Assembly (NCBI GenBank): GCA_039973685.1
Contig: JBDWKL010000015.1
Coordinates: 1 to 50,519 of the forward strand
Direction of reading: 5' to 3'
DNA from: Hyphomicrobiales bacterium
GTDB taxonomy: Bacteria > Pseudomonadota > Alphaproteobacteria > Rhizobiales > JACESI01
DNA length: 50,519 nucleotides
The translations under genes were made by a program, and so were the position numbers. This document shows, one piece after another, positions 24,514-33,624 of the stretch (within the stretch, counting starts at the first letter, position 1; every line of letters begins with the position of its first letter). The notes below the pieces were generated by a model. It searched no databases, was not told the DNA's origin, and saw only the letters and a program-made list of their open reading frames with translations.

Positions 24514-24897
24514 ATGACAAAACCATTGGACGGTGAAATTGTGCCTGCAGATGAGAGCACGCCAGTGGATAGTGCTAAAGCTGCAAATGATGAGGCGAAA
24601 GTTCGCAAGGATTTTTGGACCACTTTCAAAAAGGCACTCAAGTATATTCCGTTTTCTCAGGAACTTGTCGCGGCTTATTATTGTGCGCTTGATAAAGAAA
24701 CACCCTTTCATGCGCGGGCAACTCTTCTAGCAGCGCTGGCTTATTTTGTGCTGCCAATTGATATCGTGCCCGATTTCATCATCGGCCTTGGTTTCTCAGA
24801 CGACATGACAGTATTGGCGGCGACCATGTTGCGCCTGCGCCAATACATTACAGATGACCACCGTGACCAAGCGAAAGAAGCGTTGGACGATTTTTAA
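24514..24897 (+). CDS. DUF1232 (YkvA-like) membrane-associated protein
   Basis: The 127-residue protein contains the DUF1232 signature HARATLLAALAYFVLPIDIV followed by PDFIIGLGFSDDMTVLAATM, with one hydrophobic hairpin. The N-terminus is acidic and soluble. ATG 24514 is preferred, since the longer frame from 24301 overlaps the divergent bluB gene and includes a non-conserved hydrophobic stretch. The molecular role of this family is unknown. Confidence 0.8.
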   Translation: MTKPLDGEIVPADESTPVDSAKAANDEAKVRKDFWTTFKKALKYIPFSQELVAAYYCALDKETPFHARATLLAALAYFVLPIDIVPDFIIGLGFSDDMTVLAATMLRLRQYITDDHRDQAKEALDDF

Positions 24898-24916
24898 TTT
24901 GCCTCATGGTCAGCGT

Positions 24917-27013
24917 TTAAGCCGCGCGGATGGCTGTTAAGAACCGGCGAATATCGAAGCGAAGTTCTTCAGCTTGTTGGCTCAGCGCAAAGGAAGCGTC
25001 CAATACTTGCGAAGAAGCACCGTCTGTCTCTTCTGCTGCATGACTGACACTGTTGATGTTTACATTCACATCTTGGGCACCAGCAGAAACTTCTTGCACG
25101 TTGAGCGCAATTTCATCGGTTGCACTGCCTTGCTCTTTAACAGAGTGTGAGATCGATTCAGAAATTGAATCCATCGATTTAATGATCTTTGAAATCTCGT
25201 CAATCGCCGATACAGTATCATTTGTCGCTGACTGCATCTCATTGATCTGACCGCCAATTTCATCGGTTGCGCTTGCTGTCTGCTCAGCAAGGTTTTTAAC
25301 CTCAGATGCCACCACCGCAAAGCCACGACCTGCTTCACCAGCGCGCGCTGCTTCAATTGTTGCATTGAGCGCGAGCAGGTTGGTTTGCTCTGCAATATCA
25401 GAGATAAGTTTCACAACATCGCCAATTCTTGATGCCGCTTCTGTAAGAGATTGAACGCGTGATGTTGTCGTGTCCGCGGTTTTGACCGCGCCTTTAGACA
25501 TTTCAGCAGATTCGTCCACACGCCGTGCAATCTCTTGAATAGATATGGAAAGTTCTTCCGCAGCACTCGCAACCGTTTGTACGTTTTGAGAAGATTTAAC
25601 TGACGCGGCAGAAACGTTGCTCGTTTTTGTCAGGGTTTCCGTTGATGTGCGGGCCAATGAGCCTGCTAAGGAATTCATTTGTTCAACGGCCACACTGACG
25701 TTTTCAATTGTAGTTGTGGCTGATTTTTCAAAAGCATCAATTTCTTGGTCGACGGTTGCTTGACGCTTTTCTTTGACCATGTGCTCGCCAACCTGCTCTT
25801 CTCGCAGCCGTTTTGTTTCTGCCATGTTTGTTTGGAACACTTGTAGCGCTTTGGCCATATCGCCAATCTCATCTTTGCGCTCCACATTGGCAACTTTGAT
25901 TTTCACATCACCATCGACAATCTTCGACATGATCTCGATCATTTGAACAAGTGAACTACTAACTTGGCGCGTTGTGTACCAAATACTAAAGCTGATGATG
26001 AGGGCAACACCAATAGTGATCATCAGTTCGATGATTAGGAGCTGTCTTGCTGATGATAGACGATCAGCAACGTTTTTCTCATTCACGCTGGCTGCCGTAT
26101 TTAATAGTGAAATTGCGGTTTGAAGAGCTTCTTCAGATTGAGTGAACAGCGTGTTGAAGTCGGTTTTATATGTTGCCTCTTGGCTGTTGGCGAACAGCTG
26201 CAAACGAAGTTCATTATACTCGGTGAAGTATTTTTGCTTCAAGGTTTGAATGCCAGCCTTCACATCATCACCCAATTGATCGCTATCGCGTGTAGCCCAA
26301 AGCGCCTCCCAAGCTTGGAGTGCCATGCCGTGATTTTTATACATGTAGGCAATATCTTCGCGTAGGAGCGGATCTTTGCGGGCGGTTGCTATCGCAAACA
26401 ACGTGCGCTCGCGTCCGCCATACTCTCGGATAGCCCAAGCACGTTGGATCACAAGGTCTGTTGCAATGATGTCTGAATCAATCCCTGCCATGTGTCGACG
26501 GATCTGATCGGAAAGGCCATTAAACTCAGAAACAGTTTTCTTAATTTCAGTCGGAATTTGCTTGACCCGACTTGGAGCTCTTTCAGCAAGAGAGACATTG
26601 AATAACGGTGCTGTTTCTTCACGCAATGTTGCGACTTTCCCTTTCAACGCGACCAATTGATCAAGATATTCTTGGCGTTTAGGAATGTGCGTGGCTGATC
26701 TCAAAAGTGTTTTGGCTTGATCAAATAAGCGGGCAGATAATTCTCGTTGTGTGACCAGCATTTTTCCAATCTCGGGAGAAAGCGGGCCATCAAGATTGAG
26801 TGCCACTTGGGTCAAAGAACGCTCCAAAGACAACTCGATCGTGGCTTTGGACAAAGCCGTGCCAATTTGGACAGATTCAGACGCAGTTTCCAAATTTTGA
26901 AACTTACTCCAACTACTATTCATTGCAACACTTAGTAATCCAAAGATTATAAGTGCAATCATAACATTACTAGCAAGCATTATATTTCGAATTGAAAACA
27001 TGGTCTTATCCAA
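24917..27013 (-). CDS. Methyl-accepting chemotaxis protein
   Basis: A 698-residue transmembrane receptor. A first membrane helix at about residues 9-30 is followed by a long helical periplasmic sensor to about 325, a second membrane helix at 325-350, a HAMP domain ([17 protein letters not shown] region) and a cytoplasmic signalling bundle. The tip carries [20 protein letters not shown] near residue 556, which binds CheA/CheW. No CheB/CheR pentapeptide is seen at the C-terminus. The ligand is unknown. The gene stands alone, so it feeds a chemotaxis cluster elsewhere. Confidence 0.95.
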   Translation of the reverse strand: MDKTMFSIRNIMLASNVMIALIIFGLLSVAMNSSWSKFQNLETASESVQIGTALSKATIELSLERSLTQVALNLDGPLSPEIGKMLVTQRELSARLFDQAKTLLRSATHIPKRQEYLDQLVALKGKVATLREETAPLFNVSLAERAPSRVKQIPTEIKKTVSEFNGLSDQIRRHMAGIDSDIIATDLVIQRAWAIREYGGRERTLFAIATARKDPLLREDIAYMYKNHGMALQAWEALWATRDSDQLGDDVKAGIQTLKQKYFTEYNELRLQLFANSQEATYKTDFNTLFTQSEEALQTAISLLNTAASVNEKNVADRLSSARQLLIIELMITIGVALIISFSIWYTTRQVSSSLVQMIEIMSKIVDGDVKIKVANVERKDEIGDMAKALQVFQTNMAETKRLREEQVGEHMVKEKRQATVDQEIDAFEKSATTTIENVSVAVEQMNSLAGSLARTSTETLTKTSNVSAASVKSSQNVQTVASAAEELSISIQEIARRVDESAEMSKGAVKTADTTTSRVQSLTEAASRIGDVVKLISDIAEQTNLLALNATIEAARAGEAGRGFAVVASEVKNLAEQTASATDEIGGQINEMQSATNDTVSAIDEISKIIKSMDSISESISHSVKEQGSATDEIALNVQEVSAGAQDVNVNINSVSHAAEETDGASSQVLDASFALSQQAEELRFDIRRFLTAIRAA

Positions 27014-27455
27014 TATACATAATTAAGCCATATTGATCACATGCGTTGGTTAACAGTGTCTTTCCATAATAATTAAATTCATCTTTTTTCTTTTAAAATC
27101 ATAGAAATCTAATTTTATTTGATTATTTTTACTTTCTTTGGTGATTATTATGAACTATTTTACAGCTAATTTTCTATGGAGCGATTTTGCATGAGTGTTT
27201 TTGGAGGGTTTATGCAAGAAACAACAATCTCTTCTACGAAAATTTAGCGCCGCAAACAGACATTTGACCGCCATCAAAATAGAGCGACTTCTGGAGCTTG
27301 CATGACGAAAGTGATCGCCCTGCCTGCCGCTCCTCGTCCCCCCAAAATCACATTCAGGCTAAATTAGCTGAACACCTCATCAAAAGAACCGTCGATCAAA
27401 TTGGACAATTCCCAACGCGCCCAGTATCAACACATTGAACAAGGGGAATGGATAT
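27014..27455. other. AT-rich intergenic region between receptor and methyltransferase genes
   Basis: About 440 bases between divergent genes. The left part is very AT-rich and should hold the receptor promoter. At 27302-27367 there is a 21-codon frame with a good Shine-Dalgarno (GGAG, six bases before ATG) reading MTKVIALPAAPRPPKITFRL. It may be a leader peptide or chance, and I do not call it a gene. Nothing else is recognised. Confidence 0.4.
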
Positions 27456-28007
27456 ATGCGCGGTTATTTTGCAGTTGGGGTTGAAGGCCTTTCCAAAACA
27501 GGAAATTTCGGCAATTTGATACGGACAGCTCACGCTTTCGGGGCAAGCTTCTTTTTTACCGTCAACGCGGAAACCAAAGTCATGCGATTTGGTGGCGACA
27601 CATCACGCACCAGCGAGAACATTCCCTATTATCCGTTTGAAAATGTCGAGGCGATGCAACTGCCGAAAGACTGCAAGCTCATCGGCATAGAGCTGACAGA
27701 TGATGCGATTGAACTACCAAGCTTTCGCCACCCACCGCGGGCTGCTTATGTTCTAGGCCCAGAACGTGCGTCACTCTCTCCGGAGATGACAGCGCTTTGT
27801 GATTTCGTCATCAAAATTCCGACCAGCTTTTGCATTAATGTGGCAACGGCTGGCGCCATCGTTATGTATGACCGGATCGCGACCTTGGGCAAATTTGCAG
27901 AACGTCCTGTAAAATCAGGCGGGCCGACCGAAGCCCCCCCAGAACACATTTACGGGTTGCCGCGATTTCGCACGGATCGCACCGTGATGGACAAAAACAA
28001 GAGCTAG
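27456..28007 (+). CDS. SpoU/TrmH-family RNA 2'-O-methyltransferase
   Basis: The 183-residue protein is a minimal SPOUT methyltransferase without an N-terminal RNA-binding extension. The three family motifs are present: KTGNFGNLIRTAHAFGA near the start, AAYVLGPERASLSPEM in the middle, and FVIKIPTSFCINVATAGAIV forming the SAM-binding knot. It methylates a ribose in tRNA or rRNA; the target nucleotide cannot be told. ATG 27456 (reading MRGYFAVGVEG) has GGGGAATGG upstream and matches the family start better than 27435. It is followed seven bases later by a small membrane protein gene, probably co-transcribed. Confidence 0.9.
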   Translation: MRGYFAVGVEGLSKTGNFGNLIRTAHAFGASFFFTVNAETKVMRFGGDTSRTSENIPYYPFENVEAMQLPKDCKLIGIELTDDAIELPSFRHPPRAAYVLGPERASLSPEMTALCDFVIKIPTSFCINVATAGAIVMYDRIATLGKFAERPVKSGGPTEAPPEHIYGLPRFRTDRTVMDKNKS

Positions 28008-28013
28008 CAAAAC

Positions 28014-28475
28014 ATGGTTTTATTCTTCCGCGTCCTCACCCGATTATTCGTATTGGTGCTGGCTTATATCTTTGCCGTTTGTGCAGGTCTGGCAACCATC
28101 GCAGCCGCCATTTGGGGCTGGCAAATCAACTATGTCGATTTTACAAGCCAAACGCCCGAACAAGACATCATCAATTTGTTTGCGTACAGCACGATTGGCA
28201 TTTACGCCTATGTCAGCATCTTATCCGCAGCCGCCACACCTGCTGCCGTCTACGGTCTGATTACCGAAGGCCTTTCATGGCGATCCCTCACCGTGCACGT
28301 GCTCGGCGGCGGCGCGATTGCGCTTTATCTCTTGCTGGTTGCGAGTAATCTGGCATCCCAACCCCCTCAGCAAGATATCATCATCACCTTAGCTGCTGGC
28401 TTTGTTGCCGGTTTCATCTATTGGCTAATTGCAGGTCGCTCTGCCGGAAATTGGCGCAGCAAAGTAACGCTCTAA
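28014..28475 (+). CDS. Four-helix membrane protein of unknown function
   Basis: The 153-residue protein has four hydrophobic helices: about 5-35 (LFVLVLAYIFAVCAGLATIA), 55-80, 88-115 and 122-142 (DIIITLAAGFVAGFIYWLIA). Short loops connect them and the C-terminus is basic. No family is recognised. It begins six bases after the methyltransferase stop, so it is probably in the same operon, and its end overlaps the convergent LysE gene by four bases. Confidence 0.75.
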   Translation: MVLFFRVLTRLFVLVLAYIFAVCAGLATIAAAIWGWQINYVDFTSQTPEQDIINLFAYSTIGIYAYVSILSAAATPAAVYGLITEGLSWRSLTVHVLGGGAIALYLLLVASNLASQPPQQDIIITLAAGFVAGFIYWLIAGRSAGNWRSKVTL

Positions 28476-29113
28476 CGCGCTTGGGTGAGCAACAGCTTTA
28501 TTGCGAAACCACCTAAAACACCGGCGAAAATATAGTCTATGGAGCGAGCGACCTTCGGGGAGCGCTTCAGGAGTGTCGCTATTTTATCGGCGTAGAAAAT
28601 CATCGGCGCCACAATGAACATCGCAAACACCGCAAACGTCGTGCCGAGGAACAAGAGCTTACCAAGCGCGTTCGCATCATTCGATGACACAAATTGCGGC
28701 AGGAACGTTACGAAGAAGACGATGATTTTTGGATTGAGCAAGTTAATCCCAACCGCCTTCATGAAGACGGCCTTGAGCGATCGTGTTTTCCCCTTTTGGC
28801 CATCAAGCGAAAACGCAGAACCACCGCGCAAAGCTTCAAAGGCGAGCCACGCGAGATATAAAGCGCCTATCACCTTCAACACGGTAAAAGCGGTTTGTGA
28901 TGCGGCCAATAGGGCAGACAATCCAACCGCCACCATAATGGTATGAACGAAGATGCCAGCCGTCGCACCAAACATGGCGGCGAAACCAGCAGCACGCGAT
29001 TGACTGATTGCTTTGCCGAGGAAGAAAATCATGTCTGGTCCTGGCGTGATCGACAAAACGAAAACGGCCGCGAGGAAAGCAAGAAAAACAGGAAGGGTCG
29101 GCAAGAAGTCCAT
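28472..29113 (-). CDS. LysE-family amino acid exporter
   Basis: The 213-residue protein has six hydrophobic segments and the LysE/RhtB signature near the N-terminus: VLSITPGPDMIFFLGKAISQ, followed by GFAAMFGATAGIFVHTIMVA. The central GINLLNPKIIVFFVTFLPQF is also typical. It exports amino acids or related small molecules through the inner membrane; the substrate is not predictable. ATG 29113 (MDFLPTLPVF) is chosen because AAGG precedes it and the family begins there. The divergent neighbour is argG, which would fit basic amino acid export, but this is only context. Confidence 0.88.
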   Translation of the reverse strand: MDFLPTLPVFLAFLAAVFVLSITPGPDMIFFLGKAISQSRAAGFAAMFGATAGIFVHTIMVAVGLSALLAASQTAFTVLKVIGALYLAWLAFEALRGGSAFSLDGQKGKTRSLKAVFMKAVGINLLNPKIIVFFVTFLPQFVSSNDANALGKLLFLGTTFAVFAMFIVAPMIFYADKIATLLKRSPKVARSIDYIFAGVLGGFAIKLLLTQAR

Positions 29114-29316
29114 CGATAACCTTGAGAGAAAATAAGCAGCCATCATTAAGCTACTGGGTTTGTGTTTGGCTCATAGTGTTGTACCCAACACCCAACAAAC
29201 GCAACAATGAAACGGCATAGCTGTTTTATAATATCCGCTTTTATCTTGCCTATTCATCTGTGATGGATAAAGTGCGGCCCAAATCCTGACCATCGTGAAC
29301 GTAAGAGACCTCTCCC

Positions 29317-30552
29317 ATGTCTGAATTTGATAAATCCAAAATCAACAAAGTCGTCCTAGCCTATTCTGGCGGCCTAGATACCTCCATTATTCTAAAATGG
29401 TTGCAGCAAGAATATGAATGTGAAGTGGTAACCTTCACCGCTGATCTTGGCCAAGGCGAAGAGCTGGAACCAGCCCGCAAAAAAGCCGAAATGATGGGCA
29501 TTAAAGAAATTTACGTTGAAGACCTTCGCGAAGAGTTTGTCCGCGATTTCGTTTTCCCTATGTTCCGCGCTAATGCGCTTTATGAAGGTGTCTACTTACT
29601 CGGCACATCGATTGCCCGCCCACTTATCTCTAAACGTCAAATCGAGATCGCTGCTGAAACCGGTGCTGACGCTGTTTGCCACGGCGCAACGGGCAAAGGT
29701 AACGACCAAGTACGTTTCGAACTTGGCTATTATGCTCTCAACCCAGACATCAAAGTGATCGCCCCTTGGCGTGAATGGGATTTAACAAGCCGCACGAAGC
29801 TCATTGAATTTGCCGAGAAAAACCAAATTCCAATCGCCAAAGACAAACGCGGCGAAGCACCCTTCTCCGTGGATGCGAACCTCCTACACACCTCATCAGA
29901 AGGTAAAGTGCTAGAAGACCCAGCGATTGAATGCCCACCATACGTTTTCTCCCGCACAATCTCGCCAGAAGAAGCGCCAGACAAGCCGACGATCATCGAA
30001 GTTGGTTTTGAAAAAGGCGACGCTGTTTCCATCAACGGTGAGAATATGACGCCAGCAGAAATGCTGACAGCGCTCAACAAATATGGCTATGAGAATGGCA
30101 TTGGTCGCCTCGACCTTGTTGAAAACCGCTTCGTCGGCATGAAGTCTCGCGGCATGTATGAAACACCGGGTGGCACGATCTTGCTCACCGCACACCGTGG
30201 CATTGAATCGATCACGCTTGACCGTGGTGCTGCCCACCTTAAAGACGAGATCATGCCGCGTTATGCAGAGCTTATCTATAACGGCTTCTGGTTCTCGCCT
30301 GAGCGCGAAATGCTGCAATCATTGATCGACAAAAGCCAAGAAATGGTAACAGGCACCGTGACGCTGAAACTTTATAAAGGCAACGTCATCCTACTCGCCC
30401 GTTCATCACCATACACGCTCTACTCAGAAGACCTCGTGACCTTTGAAGATGGCGCCGTGGACTATGACCACAATGACGCGGCTGGATTTATTAAGTTGAA
30501 CGCTTTGCGCCTGCGCACTTTGCGCCAAAGATTGAAGCAATCTGAGGGGTAA
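29317..30552 (+). CDS. argG: Argininosuccinate synthase
   Basis: ArgG joins citrulline and aspartate with ATP to form argininosuccinate, the penultimate step of arginine synthesis. The 411-residue protein is full length. The PP-loop ATP-binding motif [15 protein letters not shown] is at residues 14-28, [19 protein letters not shown] near 120-140 holds citrulline and aspartate contacts, and [12 protein letters not shown] near 190 is conserved. The C-terminal helix ([11 protein letters not shown]) closes the tetramer. It has its own promoter region and a strong terminator downstream, so it is transcribed alone. Confidence 0.97.
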   Translation: MSEFDKSKINKVVLAYSGGLDTSIILKWLQQEYECEVVTFTADLGQGEELEPARKKAEMMGIKEIYVEDLREEFVRDFVFPMFRANALYEGVYLLGTSIARPLISKRQIEIAAETGADAVCHGATGKGNDQVRFELGYYALNPDIKVIAPWREWDLTSRTKLIEFAEKNQIPIAKDKRGEAPFSVDANLLHTSSEGKVLEDPAIECPPYVFSRTISPEEAPDKPTIIEVGFEKGDAVSINGENMTPAEMLTALNKYGYENGIGRLDLVENRFVGMKSRGMYETPGGTILLTAHRGIESITLDRGAAHLKDEIMPRYAELIYNGFWFSPEREMLQSLIDKSQEMVTGTVTLKLYKGNVILLARSSPYTLYSEDLVTFEDGAVDYDHNDAAGFIKLNALRLRTLRQRLKQSEG

Positions 30553-30576
30553 AACCTGTTGCTTGCGAACTTTAGG

Positions 30577-30617
30577 ACCACGGAACATCTTAGATTTTGA
30601 TGTTTCGTGGTTTTTTT
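30577..30617 (+). terminator. Rho-independent terminator of argG
   Basis: ACCACGGAACATC (30577-30589) pairs almost perfectly with GATGTTTCGTGGT (30599-30611) and is followed by seven T. It lies 25 bases after the argG stop. Confidence 0.9.
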
Positions 30618-30703
30618 ATGAGCGGTTGGAATACGCAAGAGGCTTGATGGCCGCCAACTTTACGCTCACCTAGTCGTTTAAAGGTGGCACGGGCCAGTCA
30701 GTA

Positions 30704-31105
30704 CTACTGGCAAATATTCTCTTTGATAAAACAATTGGTGCCGATGCACCCTTTCCACCCTTCAGCTTTAATTGATTGCGATTTTTCATTAAATGCGCCG
30801 TCAATAACCTTAACTGACTTGATTTTATCAAACCTGAAAATCCGTTTGGAAGCGTAGTCGCGACCCTTTGTGCAGCCACGACTTTGCCAACCATGCATAT
30901 ATAATTTGCCGTTATGACCGATGGCGACTTGATGCACATCGACAAGACGCGGAAGGCATCCTTTGCTGGCATCTTTGTCGTAGACTATCTCAACAACTTG
31001 GTTGGTTTTTGCAGCCGTACAAAGCGAGGCTTCGTGCGTCGATTGGGCTTGTGCAGATGTGGGAAGAGTAAAAACCAATGCTATTGCGACATAACTTAAT
31101 TTCAC
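30704..31105 (-). CDS. Small secreted protein of unknown function
   Basis: The 133-residue protein has a signal peptide (LSYVAIALVFTLPTSAQAQS, cleavage after AQA). The mature part of about 110 residues has Cys in EASLCTAA, SKGCLPRL, QSRGCTKG, WKGCIGTNC and NICQ, consistent with disulfides in the periplasm. No family is recognised. It uses a GTG start at 31105 with a GGGG about ten bases upstream. It lies alone between argG and a receptor gene. A second minus-strand frame at 30670-30972 is its shadow. Confidence 0.7.
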   Translation of the reverse strand: MKLSYVAIALVFTLPTSAQAQSTHEASLCTAAKTNQVVEIVYDKDASKGCLPRLVDVHQVAIGHNGKLYMHGWQSRGCTKGRDYASKRIFRFDKIKSVKVIDGAFNEKSQSIKAEGWKGCIGTNCFIKENICQ

Positions 31106-31254
31106 TACTCAACCCCTTAGACCATCTCATATTCACTTAAATCTAAATACAACGAATAGCCTCATCTTGCAAAACGCCACCCTCTTAGAAAGAAATGCAG
31201 CAACCCAAACGACGAACCATTTTAAAGAACCTCGGTTTAGAGATCATACCAACC

Positions 31255-33222
31255 TTAAGCTGCTTTCACCTCGCTCAGGAAGCTTTCAACCATGCTGCGT
31301 AACTCTTGAGATTTTTGAGTGAGCTGGTCCGAAGCATCCAGAACAGATCTTGCTTCATTGCCAGCATCTCCAGCGATCTGGCTTACACGCGTGATCGTGG
31401 TTGAGACCTCAGCTGTGCCTTGTGAAACATCATTGATGTTGTTTGCAATTTCAGACGTCGTCACATCTTGTTCTAGGACGGCGGCAGAAATGTTTGTTGC
31501 CACATGCTCCATGCCGTCAATAATGCCGACAATATCATCAATTGCAGAAACAGCATTTTGAGTTTCATTTTGAACTGCACTGATCTGTTTACTAATCTCT
31601 TCAACAGCCACAGCGGTTTGCCCAGAGAGACTTTTCACCTCACTTGCAACGACAGCAAAGCCTCTGCCCGCCTCGCCTGCACGCGCCGCTTCAATTGTCG
31701 CATTAAGAGCCAAAAGGTTTGTTTGTTCAGCAATGTCATTGATCAAGGTTACGGCTTCACCAATGCGGCCTGCTGCATTCACAAGCCCTTGCACTGTCTT
31801 TTGCGTTGCGTTTGCTTTCGCAGCAGCATCATTTGAAATTGTTGTCGAATGAGTGACCTGTTCGCCGATCTCTGAAATTGATAGAGAGAGACCCTTTGTC
31901 GCCTCGGCGACCAAGCCGATGTTCACCGTTGCACTTTCAGATGTAGAGGCAACGATCTGCGCTTGGCTGTTGGTTTCATCCGATATCGAAGACATGCGTT
32001 GAGCCGTCTCTTTCAAGATAGACGTCGAATTTGAAACGGTATCAAGAACGGATCTGATGCCTGTATCGAAGTTATTATTGATAACCTCGATCTTCCGCGC
32101 ACGGTCAAGCTGTTGAGCTTGATCAGTAGCACGTTCTGCAGCGCGTTTCTCATTCTCAATTATATTCTCTTTGAAGAACAACAAAGCACGCGACATTTCG
32201 CCAATTTCATTTTTCGAATCAACCTGTGGCACTGCAATAGAGGTGTCTCCGCCAGCAAGCTGACGCATTGCATCGGTAATCTTTTTAATTGGACCGACAA
32301 TGCTTCTACCAATCAAGTATGCCAATCCGATGGTGAGGACCAAAATCATTGCGGCGGTAGAGAGTATCGTTGTCTTAGTTTGCGATGCGGATTGTTTTAG
32401 TGTCAATTTCGCTTTCGCAACTCCAGCCAGGCTCGCTTGTTCCAGTGAATCAAAAGACGGGGCCATGTCAGCGAAAACTTTACTGAGTTTCTTCGTTTCA
32501 GGCTTCAACGTCTTTGCAATCTCAGCATATTCTCCAAATTGCTTGTGATATGCGTTCATCAAAGTGGAGATTTCACTTTTATTCGCTGTAGAAAGATTCG
32601 TTGTAGCGAGAATAGATTTAAACTCATCATGGCGTTCGGTCTGGCGAGTAATATACTTCTCCAACCCACGCAAAATGAAATCTTTTTCATGGCGGCGCAT
32701 CATCAGCATCTTCACCATAAGTGGATCAAGGTTTGTTGCCTTAAGCTTTTCCTCAACACCGTGAACAGCTTCCCGCAATTCACCTTGCAGACCAGACTTC
32801 TCATCCAAACCGAGAGTCTCAATCAAATTTACTGTTTTTGAAAACTGTTGCTTGTGTGCGCCCACGCCTGACATAAGTGTGCTAATAATTTCGTCATAAG
32901 AAGCTGCAACACTTAGCTTGGAAATTTGGGAGAGGTGTTTTTCTGCATTTTCAGCCGCAGCTTGATACTTTGAAACGTATTTAGGGTCTTTTCTAATTAG
33001 AAAATCCTTCTCACTACGCCTCATTTGCAAGGTATCAATTTTGACCATCAAAACCAATTCTTCTAAGTGAGCATAACTAAGCTCATCTTCGACAGCTGTA
33101 TGGGTTTGACTTTCACCCACCAAATAGGTGATCGACAAAATAACGGTGCCAAAGACCGCTATTATTGAAAGAAAGAATATTCTTACACTTACTTTGAATT
33201 TGTCCAAAAATTTTGTTACCAA
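31255..33222 (-). CDS. Methyl-accepting chemotaxis protein with HBM-type sensor
   Basis: A chemoreceptor of about 655 residues. The first membrane helix (about 12-34) is followed by a helical bimodular-type sensor with two related motifs, [20 protein letters not shown] and [21 protein letters not shown] second membrane helix near 285-305, a HAMP domain, and the signalling tip [20 protein letters not shown] near 515 follow. HBM sensors usually bind organic acids. TTG 33222 is preferred: GGAG lies nine bases upstream, and no in-frame ATG exists at the N-terminus. The tip is nearly identical to that of the receptor at 24917, but the sensors differ. Confidence 0.93.
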   Translation of the reverse strand: MVTKFLDKFKVSVRIFFLSIIAVFGTVILSITYLVGESQTHTAVEDELSYAHLEELVLMVKIDTLQMRRSEKDFLIRKDPKYVSKYQAAAENAEKHLSQISKLSVAASYDEIISTLMSGVGAHKQQFSKTVNLIETLGLDEKSGLQGELREAVHGVEEKLKATNLDPLMVKMLMMRRHEKDFILRGLEKYITRQTERHDEFKSILATTNLSTANKSEISTLMNAYHKQFGEYAEIAKTLKPETKKLSKVFADMAPSFDSLEQASLAGVAKAKLTLKQSASQTKTTILSTAAMILVLTIGLAYLIGRSIVGPIKKITDAMRQLAGGDTSIAVPQVDSKNEIGEMSRALLFFKENIIENEKRAAERATDQAQQLDRARKIEVINNNFDTGIRSVLDTVSNSTSILKETAQRMSSISDETNSQAQIVASTSESATVNIGLVAEATKGLSLSISEIGEQVTHSTTISNDAAAKANATQKTVQGLVNAAGRIGEAVTLINDIAEQTNLLALNATIEAARAGEAGRGFAVVASEVKSLSGQTAVAVEEISKQISAVQNETQNAVSAIDDIVGIIDGMEHVATNISAAVLEQDVTTSEIANNINDVSQGTAEVSTTITRVSQIAGDAGNEARSVLDASDQLTQKSQELRSMVESFLSEVKAA

Positions 33223-33624
33223 TTTGCCATACTCCAGCAATAAAAATATCTCCCAAGATGGATTAATGGGCGCGGAGGATTAAGATTAGCTTAAGTAAAT
33301 TCGCTTTCCCTTATCTGGCATTAAAAAATATAAAAATATCAATTAAAACAAATACTAAGGGGGAATAAAGCTATCATCTGACGCTTCAATTTCGTCCTTG
33401 AAATCATTATTTTCTCCCGTTTTGCAAACGGGTGTTTTATATTTTTTGTCAATTTATTTATGAAAAAAATCATCGAAATTTTACTACCCTCCTAATAACT
33501 ACCTCCTAAAATCTAGCAAAATTTATTCACTATTCATTTGCGATGTAATTCGAATCCCAAACCCAATTAACTCGATTGTGACGGACCTTCATTACCGTGG
33601 AATTAGGCTTCATTTTGGGTGGTC
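33223..33624. other. Divergent intergenic region, AT-rich
   Basis: About 400 bases between the receptor and the EAL-domain gene, both of which read outward. It is strongly AT-rich and should contain both promoters. I cannot place them with confidence. CTCCCGTTTTGCAAACGGGTG near 33414 forms a short hairpin (CCCGTTT/AAACGGG) without a clear T-run on the plus strand beyond TTTTATATTTTTT. Confidence 0.4.

Noticed and set aside
27302-27367. A 21-codon leader-like frame before the methyltransferase gene
   Set aside because: Good Shine-Dalgarno but too short and without a following attenuator structure; noted only in the intergenic entry.
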